A stretch of DNA of 64,000 bases from Planktophila grossartii (GTDB lineage: Bacteria; Actinomycetota; Actinomycetes; Nanopelagicales; Nanopelagicaceae): NCBI GenBank assembly GCA_965234365.1, contig OZ248345.1, forward strand, positions 992,001 to 1,056,000. Reading direction: 5' to 3'. Shown here piece after piece: positions 34,965 through 42,232 of the stretch. The position numbers and the translations under genes were made by a program. The notes beneath the pieces were generated by a model. That model was not told the DNA's origin, searched no databases, and was given only the letters and a program-made list of their open reading frames with translations. Positions within the stretch are counted from its first letter, which is position 1, and every line of letters begins with the position of its first letter.

Positions 34965-35464
34965 TGCGTCGCAGGGCAGAAAATATTGAAGCAGAGGATG
35001 CGACCCTGCTCGCAGGATGGATGTATGCAGACCTTTTGCTTGGTTTGATGGTTATCTTCTTGGCGACAATCTCATTCGTGCCTATCGATAACTTTGTGAG
35101 TAAGTCACTAGTTAAGGCGACCTACAAACAGGTTGATAAGGCCTTTAACTTTAACCGCGGAATCTCGCTTATCTACGACAAGTTTGATGCGGTCGCCCTC
35201 GAGAAAGACATTACCTCCTTTAAGAAGCGCGAAGGTCTCGATAATGATGCTGAGATTATCTTCGCTCAGATTCTGGGTGGATATAACCCCAAGACCGAGA
35301 CGGTCGATGATGGACGTAATCGTGCGCTTCTCTACAGTTTTAATCTCAGCCAAGAACAGACAGGGCTTTTTAAGAGTACCTCTGTGACTGCAGGTGCTGA
35401 TCCAAGTTTGAAGCCTGGCGAGATTGCACTGCGTTTGACCTTCGTATCGAAGATTAAGAAGTAG
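34964..35464 (+). CDS. MotB/TolR-like single-pass protein with degenerate OmpA-like domain
   Basis: This 166-residue protein begins with a charged cytosolic segment and then a helix reading AGWMYADLLLGLMVIFLATI. The W-M-x-A-D-L pattern is typical of MotB/ExbD/TolR plugs, and Asp23 matches the proton-carrying aspartate. The extracellular part has a degenerate OmpA-like pattern (AQILGGY, GRNRALLYSFNL). The 1-bp overlap with the preceding gene suggests a two-subunit complex. No flagellar genes are present. Confidence 0.62.
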   Translation: MRRRAENIEAEDATLLAGWMYADLLLGLMVIFLATISFVPIDNFVSKSLVKATYKQVDKAFNFNRGISLIYDKFDAVALEKDITSFKKREGLDNDAEIIFAQILGGYNPKTETVDDGRNRALLYSFNLSQEQTGLFKSTSVTAGADPSLKPGEIALRLTFVSKIKK

Positions 35465-35824
35465 TTACAGACCTACAACGCTGAGAACTGATCCCAGGAA
35501 TGGGATTACTGCAATCAAAGTTCCATACACCTGCGAGCTCTTAACGCTCTGCACTGTGGTGCCTGCTTGGATTTCTACAGTCTCTGCCTTGTTGCCCATC
35601 ACAAAAGCGAGCAATGGACTTGGTGCTGGTGCATCAAGATTGACCAAGACTTTGGATCCGACAGTAAATGATGGTTTGTTCTTATAAACAACAAGTCCAG
35701 ATTTGGCAGAACCGAGAGCATTCTTCAATCCATCTTGTGCATGTCCTACTCGGAAGCCAAGAGAAAAGAGGATGACAAGGACGGCTAATACGCCGGCAGT
35801 AATTTTCTTGGCTGATGAAGACAT
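35465..35824 (-). CDS. Signal-peptidase-like membrane protein lacking catalytic residues
   Basis: This 119-residue protein has an N-terminal helix (~9-27), a short beta domain and a C-terminal helix. Its end, YGTLIAVIPFLGSVL, closely matches LGVVILVIPFLGNIL in the nearby signal peptidase. The two genes share an identical 17-bp stretch there (35493-35509 and 38835-38851). The segment KPSFTVGSKVLVNL aligns with the peptidase KEPQIGDVVAY. The nucleophile Ser motif and SHR are absent. I infer an inactive S26-fold relative, perhaps an accessory or chaperone. Its stop abuts that of the convergent MotB-like gene. Confidence 0.6.
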   Translation of the reverse strand: MSSSAKKITAGVLAVLVILFSLGFRVGHAQDGLKNALGSAKSGLVVYKNKPSFTVGSKVLVNLDAPAPSPLLAFVMGNKAETVEIQAGTTVQSVKSSQVYGTLIAVIPFLGSVLSVVGL

Positions 35825-35870
35825 GGCTTAAAGGATAGGTGCAGAAGGCTCCTTATTGGGGAGAAGTGCC

Positions 35871-36458
35871 TTACTTGCTCTTTTTCTTCGCTGATGTCGT
35901 CGATTTCTTAGGAACAACGGCCTTCTTCTTTACTGGCGCTTTTTTCACTGCTGCTTTACGTGGTGCCGCTGGCTTTGTCTCTTCCTTTACTTCGCGGCTC
36001 AAGTTCTCAATCCATGCATTAATTTCAAGATCAGTCGTTGATTCCACTGGAGTTAAATCCTGTGTGCGCTTAAGCGCCCTTGAGAATGATCCAACAGTGC
36101 CGCCGATGAAGCGAGAGATGAAGTTTGTTGATTCGGACTTTTCTACTTGTGTTGTCATTTTCTCTCTCTTCCATGGGAGCGTGAACTTACTTTTCTCTGA
36201 AACAGAAGCTGGGGCCGCCGGCGCAGGAACTGCCGGACTTGATGAATCCGAAACCCCAAGCATGAAGCGGTTGGTGCGTGAATCAGGACGTCCTGTACCG
36301 CGCCATGTAGCAACTTCAATGACAGAGCCTGGGCTGAGTTTGCCCAGCACAATCTTCTGGCCGTCGGGAAGATCGATCACCATTGGGTTATCCGATGCTG
36401 GAATCGGGATATTAGAAATTACCGGTTCATTCGATTCTTGTTTCTTCTTCGCCATCAT
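35871..36458 (-). CDS. Unknown protein with a histone-like basic tail
   Basis: Not recognised. The 195-residue product has no signal peptide. Residues ~25-70 form a compact beta-like region (MVIDLPDGQKIVLGKLSPG and VATWRGTGRPDSRTNRFMLG). A Pro/Ala linker and a helical part follow, and the last ~45 residues are Lys/Ala/Pro-rich (PVKKKAVVPKK). The ATG overlaps the stop of the collagen-like gene (TAATG), so it belongs to the surface cluster operon. The basic tail could bind nucleic acid, wall polymers or acidic surface proteins. Confidence 0.6.
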   Translation of the reverse strand: MMAKKKQESNEPVISNIPIPASDNPMVIDLPDGQKIVLGKLSPGSVIEVATWRGTGRPDSRTNRFMLGVSDSSSPAVPAPAAPASVSEKSKFTLPWKREKMTTQVEKSESTNFISRFIGGTVGSFSRALKRTQDLTPVESTTDLEINAWIENLSREVKEETKPAAPRKAAVKKAPVKKKAVVPKKSTTSAKKKSK

Positions 36459-37222
36459 TAGACCACCCCATGTTCAGTAAATTCCAAGCCAATATTTGTG
36501 TCGAGATCTTTCATGTTGATTCCGTTGAGAATTCCGCTACATGAAGAGGTCGTAAAGACAATTCTGTTTGCTGTTCCAGTGATGTCTGTAGGCAGTCTAA
36601 GGGTGCAAGACTTTGAATCTCTTACGACTTTCACGTGAATAGTCACATCTTGACCAGCACAACCGTTGCTTCCACCCACAATCCCGAGAATTCCGGACAC
36701 CGTTACTGTTGCCAAATTGAAATAAGTACCTTCAAATGATTGCGTTGCAGAAATAGTTACATTGTCATCGCACGCACCGAGCGAAACATTTCCTCCACCA
36801 ACTCCGAGGAATCCTCCACCACCGCCGGTACCTGGTGCACCTGCGGGACCAGCTGGACCTGCTACACCTTGTGTGCCTTGTACTCCAGGAGTACCTGGTG
36901 TTCCTGCGGGACCTGCTACACCTTGAATACCTTGTGAACCTGCAGTTCCTGGCGCACCATCTTGCCCATTAACTCCATTTGCTCCAGGAATACCTGCAAG
37001 GCCATTGAGTCCATCTTTTCCATTGGAACCAGAAACACCCGCAACACCTGGTGAACCTGCAGGACCTACGAGTAAACCAAGAACCTGATTTAGATTCGAT
37101 TCAGTAATAGATGGAGATCCAAGGAAGAAGTTACCGATTCCTACAGGAGTAGTTCCCATACCGAGAGCTACGCCTACGCGTGAAAAGGCTAAGAGAAGTA
37201 CGAAGAAGACCATCTTTTTCAT
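36458..37222 (-). CDS. Secreted collagen-like protein with FGQG-like C-terminal domain
   Basis: This 254-residue protein has a signal peptide (to ~21) and a Gly-X-Y region at ~53-134 without the Thr bias of the protein at 17 kb. The C-terminal domain resembles the module shared by the four secreted proteins upstream: VGGG at 141-144, ACD at 150-152 (C151, the same seven-residue spacing as in FGQG...C), then TVTVSGI and a later Cys188. It overlaps the 510-residue membrane protein by 4 bp (ATGA) and the following gene by 1 bp. It may be a stalk or tip subunit. Confidence 0.75.
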   Translation of the reverse strand: MKKMVFFVLLLAFSRVGVALGMGTTPVGIGNFFLGSPSITESNLNQVLGLLVGPAGSPGVAGVSGSNGKDGLNGLAGIPGANGVNGQDGAPGTAGSQGIQGVAGPAGTPGTPGVQGTQGVAGPAGPAGAPGTGGGGGFLGVGGGNVSLGACDDNVTISATQSFEGTYFNLATVTVSGILGIVGGSNGCAGQDVTIHVKVVRDSKSCTLRLPTDITGTANRIVFTTSSCSGILNGINMKDLDTNIGLEFTEHGVV

Positions 37223-38751
37223 GCGGCCAACTCCACTTCATGATTCTCTTTCTCTCTATGAGAGGAGTCGTAGATCGAGCTATAGAAGCCATGGATCAAG
37301 AGAAGTACAGCTGTATATCCCACAAACATTCTTCCCTTTTGTGTTACCTCTAAAGGCAAGGATTGAATGTAGTTAAAGACTGAATATGCAATAGCGACAA
37401 GAGCAGTCACCTCAACAAAGATGTGGCGCTCAAACTTCTTCAGGAACGGCACTTTGGGATTCTCGAATCGAACCATCAACAAAGCCATCGGAATCACAAG
37501 AATTGCAGCAATCTCAAGAGCAAATACCCACGACTCTGTCCACACATAAATAGCAGCTGCGAAATAAATAGCAGCAACAACAATAGTTCTCGGCGAAATA
37601 ACGCGAGGAAGTACCAAGACTCGAATCTGATAGTTCTGGCCTGTCTGGTGGAGATCCTTGTTAAGCCACTTCTCACCTTGAATTCGCGCAAAAACCAACA
37701 CAGAGAAGATCGATGGAACAAGGTAACCGCTTGCTGAAATTGGACCTTGGTGATCTGCAAAACTGTTGGTGAGCAATTGAGCGCTATAGAAGACCAATCC
37801 CCCAATGGCACTTGCCAACACATCTGGCACAAATCGCTTGAAGAAGAGCGAGTAAGAATCCTTATTCAACGCATCCGAATACAGCGATGAAATCAATCCT
37901 GGAGCAAACCAACCCACGCTGATTGCCACCAATGACATCACTCCACGAACGCTAGAAACATTGCCTGTCGCACAGTGAACAACAGCAAATCCAACCCCAG
38001 CCATAAAGCCCGAGAACGGATCAAGCAGGCCAACCACTGCAATTCCCGCGTAAAGAAGAACTGGAGTTAACTGAACTCCCTGTATCAATCTCTCATTCGC
38101 ACTCACGGCAGCACCAATAACCATGGCAACCCAAGGCACAACGGCCCACGCAACCGGAGAAAACTTATGGAGCAGCTCGCCTTCGCGAATCAACTGAAAC
38201 TTAAATATCGATCTATGAATCTCTTCAATGGATGAATCTCGGAAGCGATATAGAGAACCAAACACTCCTTTGGGAGCCTGAGCCAACTTCGCACGTAAGT
38301 ACTCAATCTTCTCGTACTTCTGCATACGCAAAATGGATAGCGTTGAAATCAAGATAACCAAAGTAATAAGAATGAAGAAGAGTTTGGTTGGAATCTGAAT
38401 CAAGTTGTAATCAGACATCTCAACAATTCGCACACCAGCAACAATCTTGCTTCCCTCTTGAGCGCTATTGGTCGTAACGGTATAAATCCCTGAAGGATAC
38501 GTATCCGGAATATCCACAGAGAAGACCACGAAGCCTCGAGCATCTACTCGACTCCGTGTTAGATCCAACGGAGTCGCTCCCTCAGCCTTAAGCTGAATCT
38601 TCCAATCCTTCATAATCCCGTTGCCGCCCAAAACAATGTTGTGCTCTTTACCCTTTTCCCAAGTCAAGACCGGAATATCGGCAGCACTCGCCACAGGAAC
38701 GTTCATAATCAGAGCAATTCCCGCCACAAGGGTCGTAAGTAATTTATTCAA
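37219..38751 (-). CDS. Polytopic membrane protein with extracellular beta domain
   Basis: Not a family I recognise. Residues 1-23 form a signal peptide (ASAA). An extracellular domain of ~95 residues follows, Ig-like in pattern (GFVVFSVDIPDTYPSGIYTVTTNS). A first helix lies at ~121-141, then a cytosolic loop of ~55 residues and about nine further helices between 198 and 493. The tail is acidic. It sits between the signal peptidase (8-bp overlap) and the collagen-like gene (4-bp overlap). It could be an exporter, assembly platform or anchor for the surface proteins. Confidence 0.65.
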   Translation of the reverse strand: MNKLLTTLVAGIALIMNVPVASAADIPVLTWEKGKEHNIVLGGNGIMKDWKIQLKAEGATPLDLTRSRVDARGFVVFSVDIPDTYPSGIYTVTTNSAQEGSKIVAGVRIVEMSDYNLIQIPTKLFFILITLVILISTLSILRMQKYEKIEYLRAKLAQAPKGVFGSLYRFRDSSIEEIHRSIFKFQLIREGELLHKFSPVAWAVVPWVAMVIGAAVSANERLIQGVQLTPVLLYAGIAVVGLLDPFSGFMAGVGFAVVHCATGNVSSVRGVMSLVAISVGWFAPGLISSLYSDALNKDSYSLFFKRFVPDVLASAIGGLVFYSAQLLTNSFADHQGPISASGYLVPSIFSVLVFARIQGEKWLNKDLHQTGQNYQIRVLVLPRVISPRTIVVAAIYFAAAIYVWTESWVFALEIAAILVIPMALLMVRFENPKVPFLKKFERHIFVEVTALVAIAYSVFNYIQSLPLEVTQKGRMFVGYTAVLLLIHGFYSSIYDSSHREKENHEVELAA

Positions 38752-39430
38752 CGCTCTTCATCGCATCCATGATCAGCCACAACCCAAAGATGCACGGCAC
38801 CAATAAGAAGAGCGCCTTCGGAGTCAAGATATTTCCCAGGAATGGGATTACCAAGATAACTACACCCAAAATATCCGGAGCTTTTGGCTTCTGATTATCA
38901 GGTGACTTATTGGCATCTCCTTTAACCACGAATCCGCTCTGAAGGTCACCACTGATGATTCTGTGAGAGAAGACAGCAACATCTTCTCCATTGAAACGCT
39001 TCGCTTGATAAGCAACAACGTCACCAATCTGCGGCTCTTTGCGCGTTATAGGTGTCGTAATAATGATGTCGCCCGCACTAATGGCCGGTTCCATCGATCC
39101 AGTTAAAACAATACGAGCCTTAACAACTCCCCCAAAAGAAAGCCCAGAGAAGAGTAGAAGGACAATTGCAATCGAATACCCAGAAATTGTCATTGCTTTC
39201 TGGAAACCTGCGTGCTTTCGCTTGGACTCTTCAGTCTGAACATCTGGAGCAGAATCAACAAGTTGGTCTGCCTGAATCTCAGTCACACCGTGACTAGAGA
39301 TGTATGCAGACTGTTCTCCACTTGCTGATCGCATAGTGACAAGGATGTGTTCATCTGCCTGAAGTGGTGCACCTTCAAGCCAGATTTCATTATCTATCCC
39401 GTCTTGGAAGATGGGACTAAGTGTCTTCAT
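38744..39430 (-). CDS. SipW/ER-type signal peptidase I
   Basis: This 228-residue membrane protease has a cytosolic N-terminal region (~75 residues), one helix (~82-103) and a catalytic domain. GSMEP holds the nucleophile Ser112. The general base is His156 in VFSHRI, where bacterial LepB has Lys. The Ser-His form is that of SipW and archaeal/ER enzymes (S26B). VVKGDANKSPD is the conserved box. The C-terminus has further hydrophobic segments. The ATG at 39430 is preferred over a TTG at 39442. Adjacency to four exported paralogues suggests a dedicated processing enzyme. Confidence 0.88.
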   Translation of the reverse strand: MKTLSPIFQDGIDNEIWLEGAPLQADEHILVTMRSASGEQSAYISSHGVTEIQADQLVDSAPDVQTEESKRKHAGFQKAMTISGYSIAIVLLLFSGLSFGGVVKARIVLTGSMEPAISAGDIIITTPITRKEPQIGDVVAYQAKRFNGEDVAVFSHRIISGDLQSGFVVKGDANKSPDNQKPKAPDILGVVILVIPFLGNILTPKALFLLVPCIFGLWLIMDAMKSVE

Positions 39431-39451
39431 GTCTATAGCCAAGTATTTTCA

Positions 39452-40210
39452 TTAGCTACTGCTGGTATTTACTAATCCGTAGGCACCAGATCCTGACGTC
39501 GAAGCAAGACCAAATGTATCTGCTTGAGTTTCAATGGTGATTTTGTCGAAATCTGCAAGTGACATTAATCCATTGGCATCCGATCTAACCGTGATCGTGA
39601 AAGCTCCACCACCGGTGGTTCTGTTTGATGGGGTTACGGATGATAAATAGGCCACACTGCATGGATCTGAGTATGAAGTAGAACTTAAACTTAACAAAGC
39701 TCCACCAAGTGTTGTGGTGGTAGAGCCAGAGGATTTCTTTTTCTGGCAATTCGAACTCGATGTCCGATAGTCAGAGTCGAAGACGTTAAACGCTGTTGAG
39801 GAGTCCGTCCAGTAAACCGTAGGTGTCGATAAACTTGAAGCAATACTCTGACGAGAATTAGAACTATCGCTGTAAACAGACAAAACAAAATTTAAATTTT
39901 TACAAGTCACTGGAATTCCGCTGACCGTGATTCCTCCCACCGCGAAACTACCACTTGCCCCGCTTACGTTAACAAATCTTGAAACCGGCTTGATGGTGAG
40001 AGAGTTTGCTGTACCGCCACAATAAACGGTCTGCTGTACACCTTGTCCGAATTCAGTTGGAGAGGTGCCATTGTTAAGTGAGATATTTGCAGCGAATGTT
40101 GATCCAAAACCGAGGACAGCCGCTAGTAGCCCAACACCCATCCAAATCTTTGCAGATTTCTTTCCAATAGGACTACGTCCTTGTGGAGTGTTTAGATTCA
40201 GGATTGACAT
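39452..40210 (-). CDS. FGQG-family secreted protein A
   Basis: This 252-residue product has a basic N-terminal segment, a hydrophobic helix (~24-38) and a likely cleavage site at TFA-ANISL. FGQG is at 54-57, followed seven residues later by Cys64. GITVSGIPVTC (C103) is the second shared motif. The end reads LADFDKITIETQ. Middle regions are Ser/Thr-rich with more Cys, longer than in the paralogues. The form resembles SipW-dependent secreted proteins. It lies 21 bp upstream of the peptidase gene. A fibre subunit is inferred, not shown. Confidence 0.7.
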   Translation of the reverse strand: MSILNLNTPQGRSPIGKKSAKIWMGVGLLAAVLGFGSTFAANISLNNGTSPTEFGQGVQQTVYCGGTANSLTIKPVSRFVNVSGASGSFAVGGITVSGIPVTCKNLNFVLSVYSDSSNSRQSIASSLSTPTVYWTDSSTAFNVFDSDYRTSSSNCQKKKSSGSTTTTLGGALLSLSSTSYSDPCSVAYLSSVTPSNRTTGGGAFTITVRSDANGLMSLADFDKITIETQADTFGLASTSGSGAYGLVNTSSS

Positions 40211-40243
40211 AGTCTTTTTCTCTCTCTTGGGTGACTTAAATTC

Positions 40244-40816
40244 TTAAGATTCGCGGGTTACGAGGGTTAGATAGCTAATGGTGGAAGGAGCTTTTGTGAA
40301 GCTGATCGTGTAGTTCCGGTCACTATCTGCAGCGGAAACTTGGAAGCTGAGCTTATTCAAACTCGCGCAATTCAATGTGAAAGGAATTGGGTTTCCACTT
40401 TCATAAATATCGCTACTAGCTTTCAGTTGCGCACATGTGTAAGGGGAATTTGATGCATTGAAAATTTGGATATCAAAGATTTTCCCACCGCAGCCGAGGC
40501 CAGCAGTTGTGCTGTCAGAATTTCTAGCGTTTATTCCATTTATCGCAAGGCTTGTCATAAAAAATGTTGGTGTTCCTGTTTCAACGGACATTTCTGTGGT
40601 GGGAACCAATGAAATCGCTGTGTCACAAGCTGTCACTGCCGTAACACCTTGACCAAGCGCAATGGGAGTATCACTGTTAATTGTGATTGTGCTCGACGCG
40701 AATGCAGAGCTGATGCCAAAGAGTGTTGCTACAAGACCTACGACGAGCATGCCTTTTGAGGACTTTTTACGTTGAGGCGCTGAATTTCCCGCATCATCAA
40801 AACGTAATATTTCCAT
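40244..40816 (-). CDS. FGQG-family secreted protein B
   Basis: A 190-residue paralogue. The N-terminus is basic (QRKKSSKG), the helix spans ~23-38, and cleavage is likely at AFA-SSTITI. The motif is LGQG (54-57) with ACD at 63-65. SLAINGI corresponds to the TVSGI motif and Cys109 to the second cysteine. The end NYTISFTKAPSTISYLTL is close to that of protein C. AAGGAG lies 6 bp before the ATG. The 114-bp gap upstream contains hairpins and a repeated 15-bp motif, so B may start its own transcript. Confidence 0.7.
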   Translation of the reverse strand: MEILRFDDAGNSAPQRKKSSKGMLVVGLVATLFGISSAFASSTITINSDTPIALGQGVTAVTACDTAISLVPTTEMSVETGTPTFFMTSLAINGINARNSDSTTAGLGCGGKIFDIQIFNASNSPYTCAQLKASSDIYESGNPIPFTLNCASLNKLSFQVSAADSDRNYTISFTKAPSTISYLTLVTRES

Positions 40817-40838
40817 TGTTACTCCTTAGATCCAGCGT

Positions 40839-40857
40839 AGAAACCTCTCTGGTTTCT
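40839..40857 (-). repeat. Leader hairpin upstream of FGQG gene B
   Basis: AGAAACC and GGTTTCT form a perfect 7-bp stem with a 5-nt loop, 22 bp upstream of the ATG and just before the Shine-Dalgarno. In the mRNA it could affect stability or translation. Confidence 0.5.
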
Positions 40858-40891
40858 GATAAGTGAAGTCAAGCAGTGGGCGTCAATTAAG

Positions 40892-40906
40892 TCACCCACG
40901 GGGTGA
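40892..40906 (-). terminator. Possible weak terminator after FGQG gene C
   Basis: TCACCC and GGGTGA form a 6-bp GC-rich stem with a 3-nt loop. On the minus strand it is followed by CTTAATT, not a real T tract. It could be a partial terminator between C and B or an operator dyad. Confidence 0.35.
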
Positions 40907-40913
40907 TGAAAAA

Positions 40914-40928
40914 CGTGTAATACCCGAA
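40914..40928. promoter_or_regulatory. 15-bp motif, copy 1 (upstream of FGQG gene B)
   Basis: CGTGTAATACCCGAA occurs here and, with one mismatch (CGTGTATTACCCGAA), at 43047-43061 in front of the regulator operon. The core is a partial palindrome (CGKGTAWTACMCG-like). It is a candidate binding site for the nearby NarL/LuxR-type regulator. Confidence 0.4.
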
Positions 40929-40930
40929 GG

Positions 40931-41503
40931 CTAGATAGAGGCACTTTGGATAGTTAGATTTGAGATATCACGGGCCAACTGGCCAGGTTTATCAAAACTG
41001 ATTGTGTAAATTCCTATTGAACTGCTGTAGGACATGCTGTGGTCGTCGTCTGAATCCGAGAGAGAGACTGAGCCTTTGGAACTTACGTCTACGACTAAAT
41101 CTGATTGAGCGGACTTGCCGATTACACAGATTGGGCTCACCGTACACATCTGTGACTTATTGTCAGTGCGGTAAATTGGTAAAACTTTGTTTGAAGAGTC
41201 GATTGCTCTAATGGTAAATCTTGTAGATTTACATTTACTTGCATCCAGTCCTTGTATGGTGATGCCTGTGAGAGCTGAGAGTCCACTAGGGGCGCCATTC
41301 TTGCCTGTGGCGCCGTTGACAAGATCCATTTGAATCCACGAGTCACAAGCCTTGAGAGTAAACACTCCCTGACCAAACTCACTTACTTCACCGGAGTTAC
41401 CAATCGCAATATTCGCTGCAAGCACACTTCCGAGACTCGCTATCAGGATGATGCCTGCCCCGGTTAGCGCTCTCAGTGCGCGACCGCGTGGTTCACGATT
41501 CAT
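40931..41503 (-). CDS. FGQG-family secreted protein C
   Basis: A 190-residue paralogue with the shortest N-terminus. Basic residues precede a helix (~12-28), with likely cleavage at LA-ANIAIG. FGQG is at 43-46, CD at 53-54 and Cys91 in LDASKC. The middle motif is LTGITIQGL, and the segment FTIRAIDSSN is shared. The end IYTISFDKPGQLARDISNL matches protein B. It follows gene D by 9 bp. Confidence 0.72.
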   Translation of the reverse strand: MNREPRGRALRALTGAGIILIASLGSVLAANIAIGNSGEVSEFGQGVFTLKACDSWIQMDLVNGATGKNGAPSGLSALTGITIQGLDASKCKSTRFTIRAIDSSNKVLPIYRTDNKSQMCTVSPICVIGKSAQSDLVVDVSSKGSVSLSDSDDDHSMSYSSSIGIYTISFDKPGQLARDISNLTIQSASI

Positions 41504-41512
41504 GGGCGTGAG

Positions 41513-42187
41513 TTAACGTGGGTTGTTAACTGTTTCAACAGTTGCTCGACGAACACTTTCTCCGTTGATGTTGACTTGAGTTGCTGATGGATCGAGATAG
41601 AACATGACATCAGCGTTTGTAGGGCTGAGCGGGGATCCGTCATATACAGATACACCGGAGACGTTTAGGTTCACTGAAGCGGCTAAAGTGCCTGTAATTG
41701 GCTGTCCTTCGCCTGTGAGATAGGTGAGAGCAAGTGATGTTGAGTCAGTTATGTTTGATGTGGGTGATGTTGCTGGAAGAACTACTTGGAGAACCTTGGC
41801 ATCGGGTGTGTTACCGATAACTAATTCTGCTGAGGTTCCATCAATCATGCGAAGGCGGAGTTTGCGACCACCACAGGCATCGAGGTTGAGGTTTGAAATA
41901 GTTGCTGTGCGCACGCGGAAGAAGCCATTGGAGCTGTCATCAGATGATGGGTTTGCATGCCACTCTTCACCAAGAGCGATAAATACGTTCTGGTCGCATG
42001 CAATTGCTTGTTGTGAACCTTGACCGAATTCGAGAGCACCTGAGCCGATAGTGACGCTGGCTGCGAAGGTGGAGAGCAAGAATGGAATTACTGAAACAGC
42101 TGCGACACCGAGAATTACCTTTTTACGGGTGTTGGAACCTGCGCGGCGGCGCTGTGTAACACTGCCGCTGAGAGGTGAATCCAACAT
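41513..42187 (-). CDS. FGQG-family secreted protein D
   Basis: A 224-residue paralogue and first of the FGQG series. A 23-residue basic N-terminal segment precedes a helix (~24-40), with likely cleavage at TFA-ASVTIG. FGQG is at 54-57, ACD at 63-65, TATISNL and Cys105 follow. The rest is beta-rich. It starts 45 bp after the upstream gene, separated by a weak terminator, so it likely leads the D-C unit or the whole operon. Confidence 0.7.
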   Translation of the reverse strand: MLDSPLSGSVTQRRRAGSNTRKKVILGVAAVSVIPFLLSTFAASVTIGSGALEFGQGSQQAIACDQNVFIALGEEWHANPSSDDSSNGFFRVRTATISNLNLDACGGRKLRLRMIDGTSAELVIGNTPDAKVLQVVLPATSPTSNITDSTSLALTYLTGEGQPITGTLAASVNLNVSGVSVYDGSPLSPTNADVMFYLDPSATQVNINGESVRRATVETVNNPR

Positions 42188-42205
42188 TGATGGCGCCTTT
42201 CGTAA

Positions 42206-42227
42206 ATAAAAATCCAGAGATGGATTT
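42206..42227 (-). terminator. Weak Rho-independent terminator
   Basis: On the minus strand AAATCC and GGATTT form a 6-bp stem with a 6-nt loop, directly followed by TTATTT. It lies 6 bp after the stop codon of the Pro/Ser/Thr-rich protein gene and before FGQG gene D. Confidence 0.5.
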
Positions 42228-42232
42228 CTTAC

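Noticed and set aside
34206..35464. A flagellar motor or a complete Zorya defence system
   Set aside because: No flagellar or ZorC/D/E-type gene is nearby and both proteins are much smaller than ZorA and ZorB.
39452..42187. TasA/camelysin identity of the four secreted proteins
   Set aside because: The signal-peptide style is alike, but I do not see the TasA mature motif; only the processing logic is comparable.
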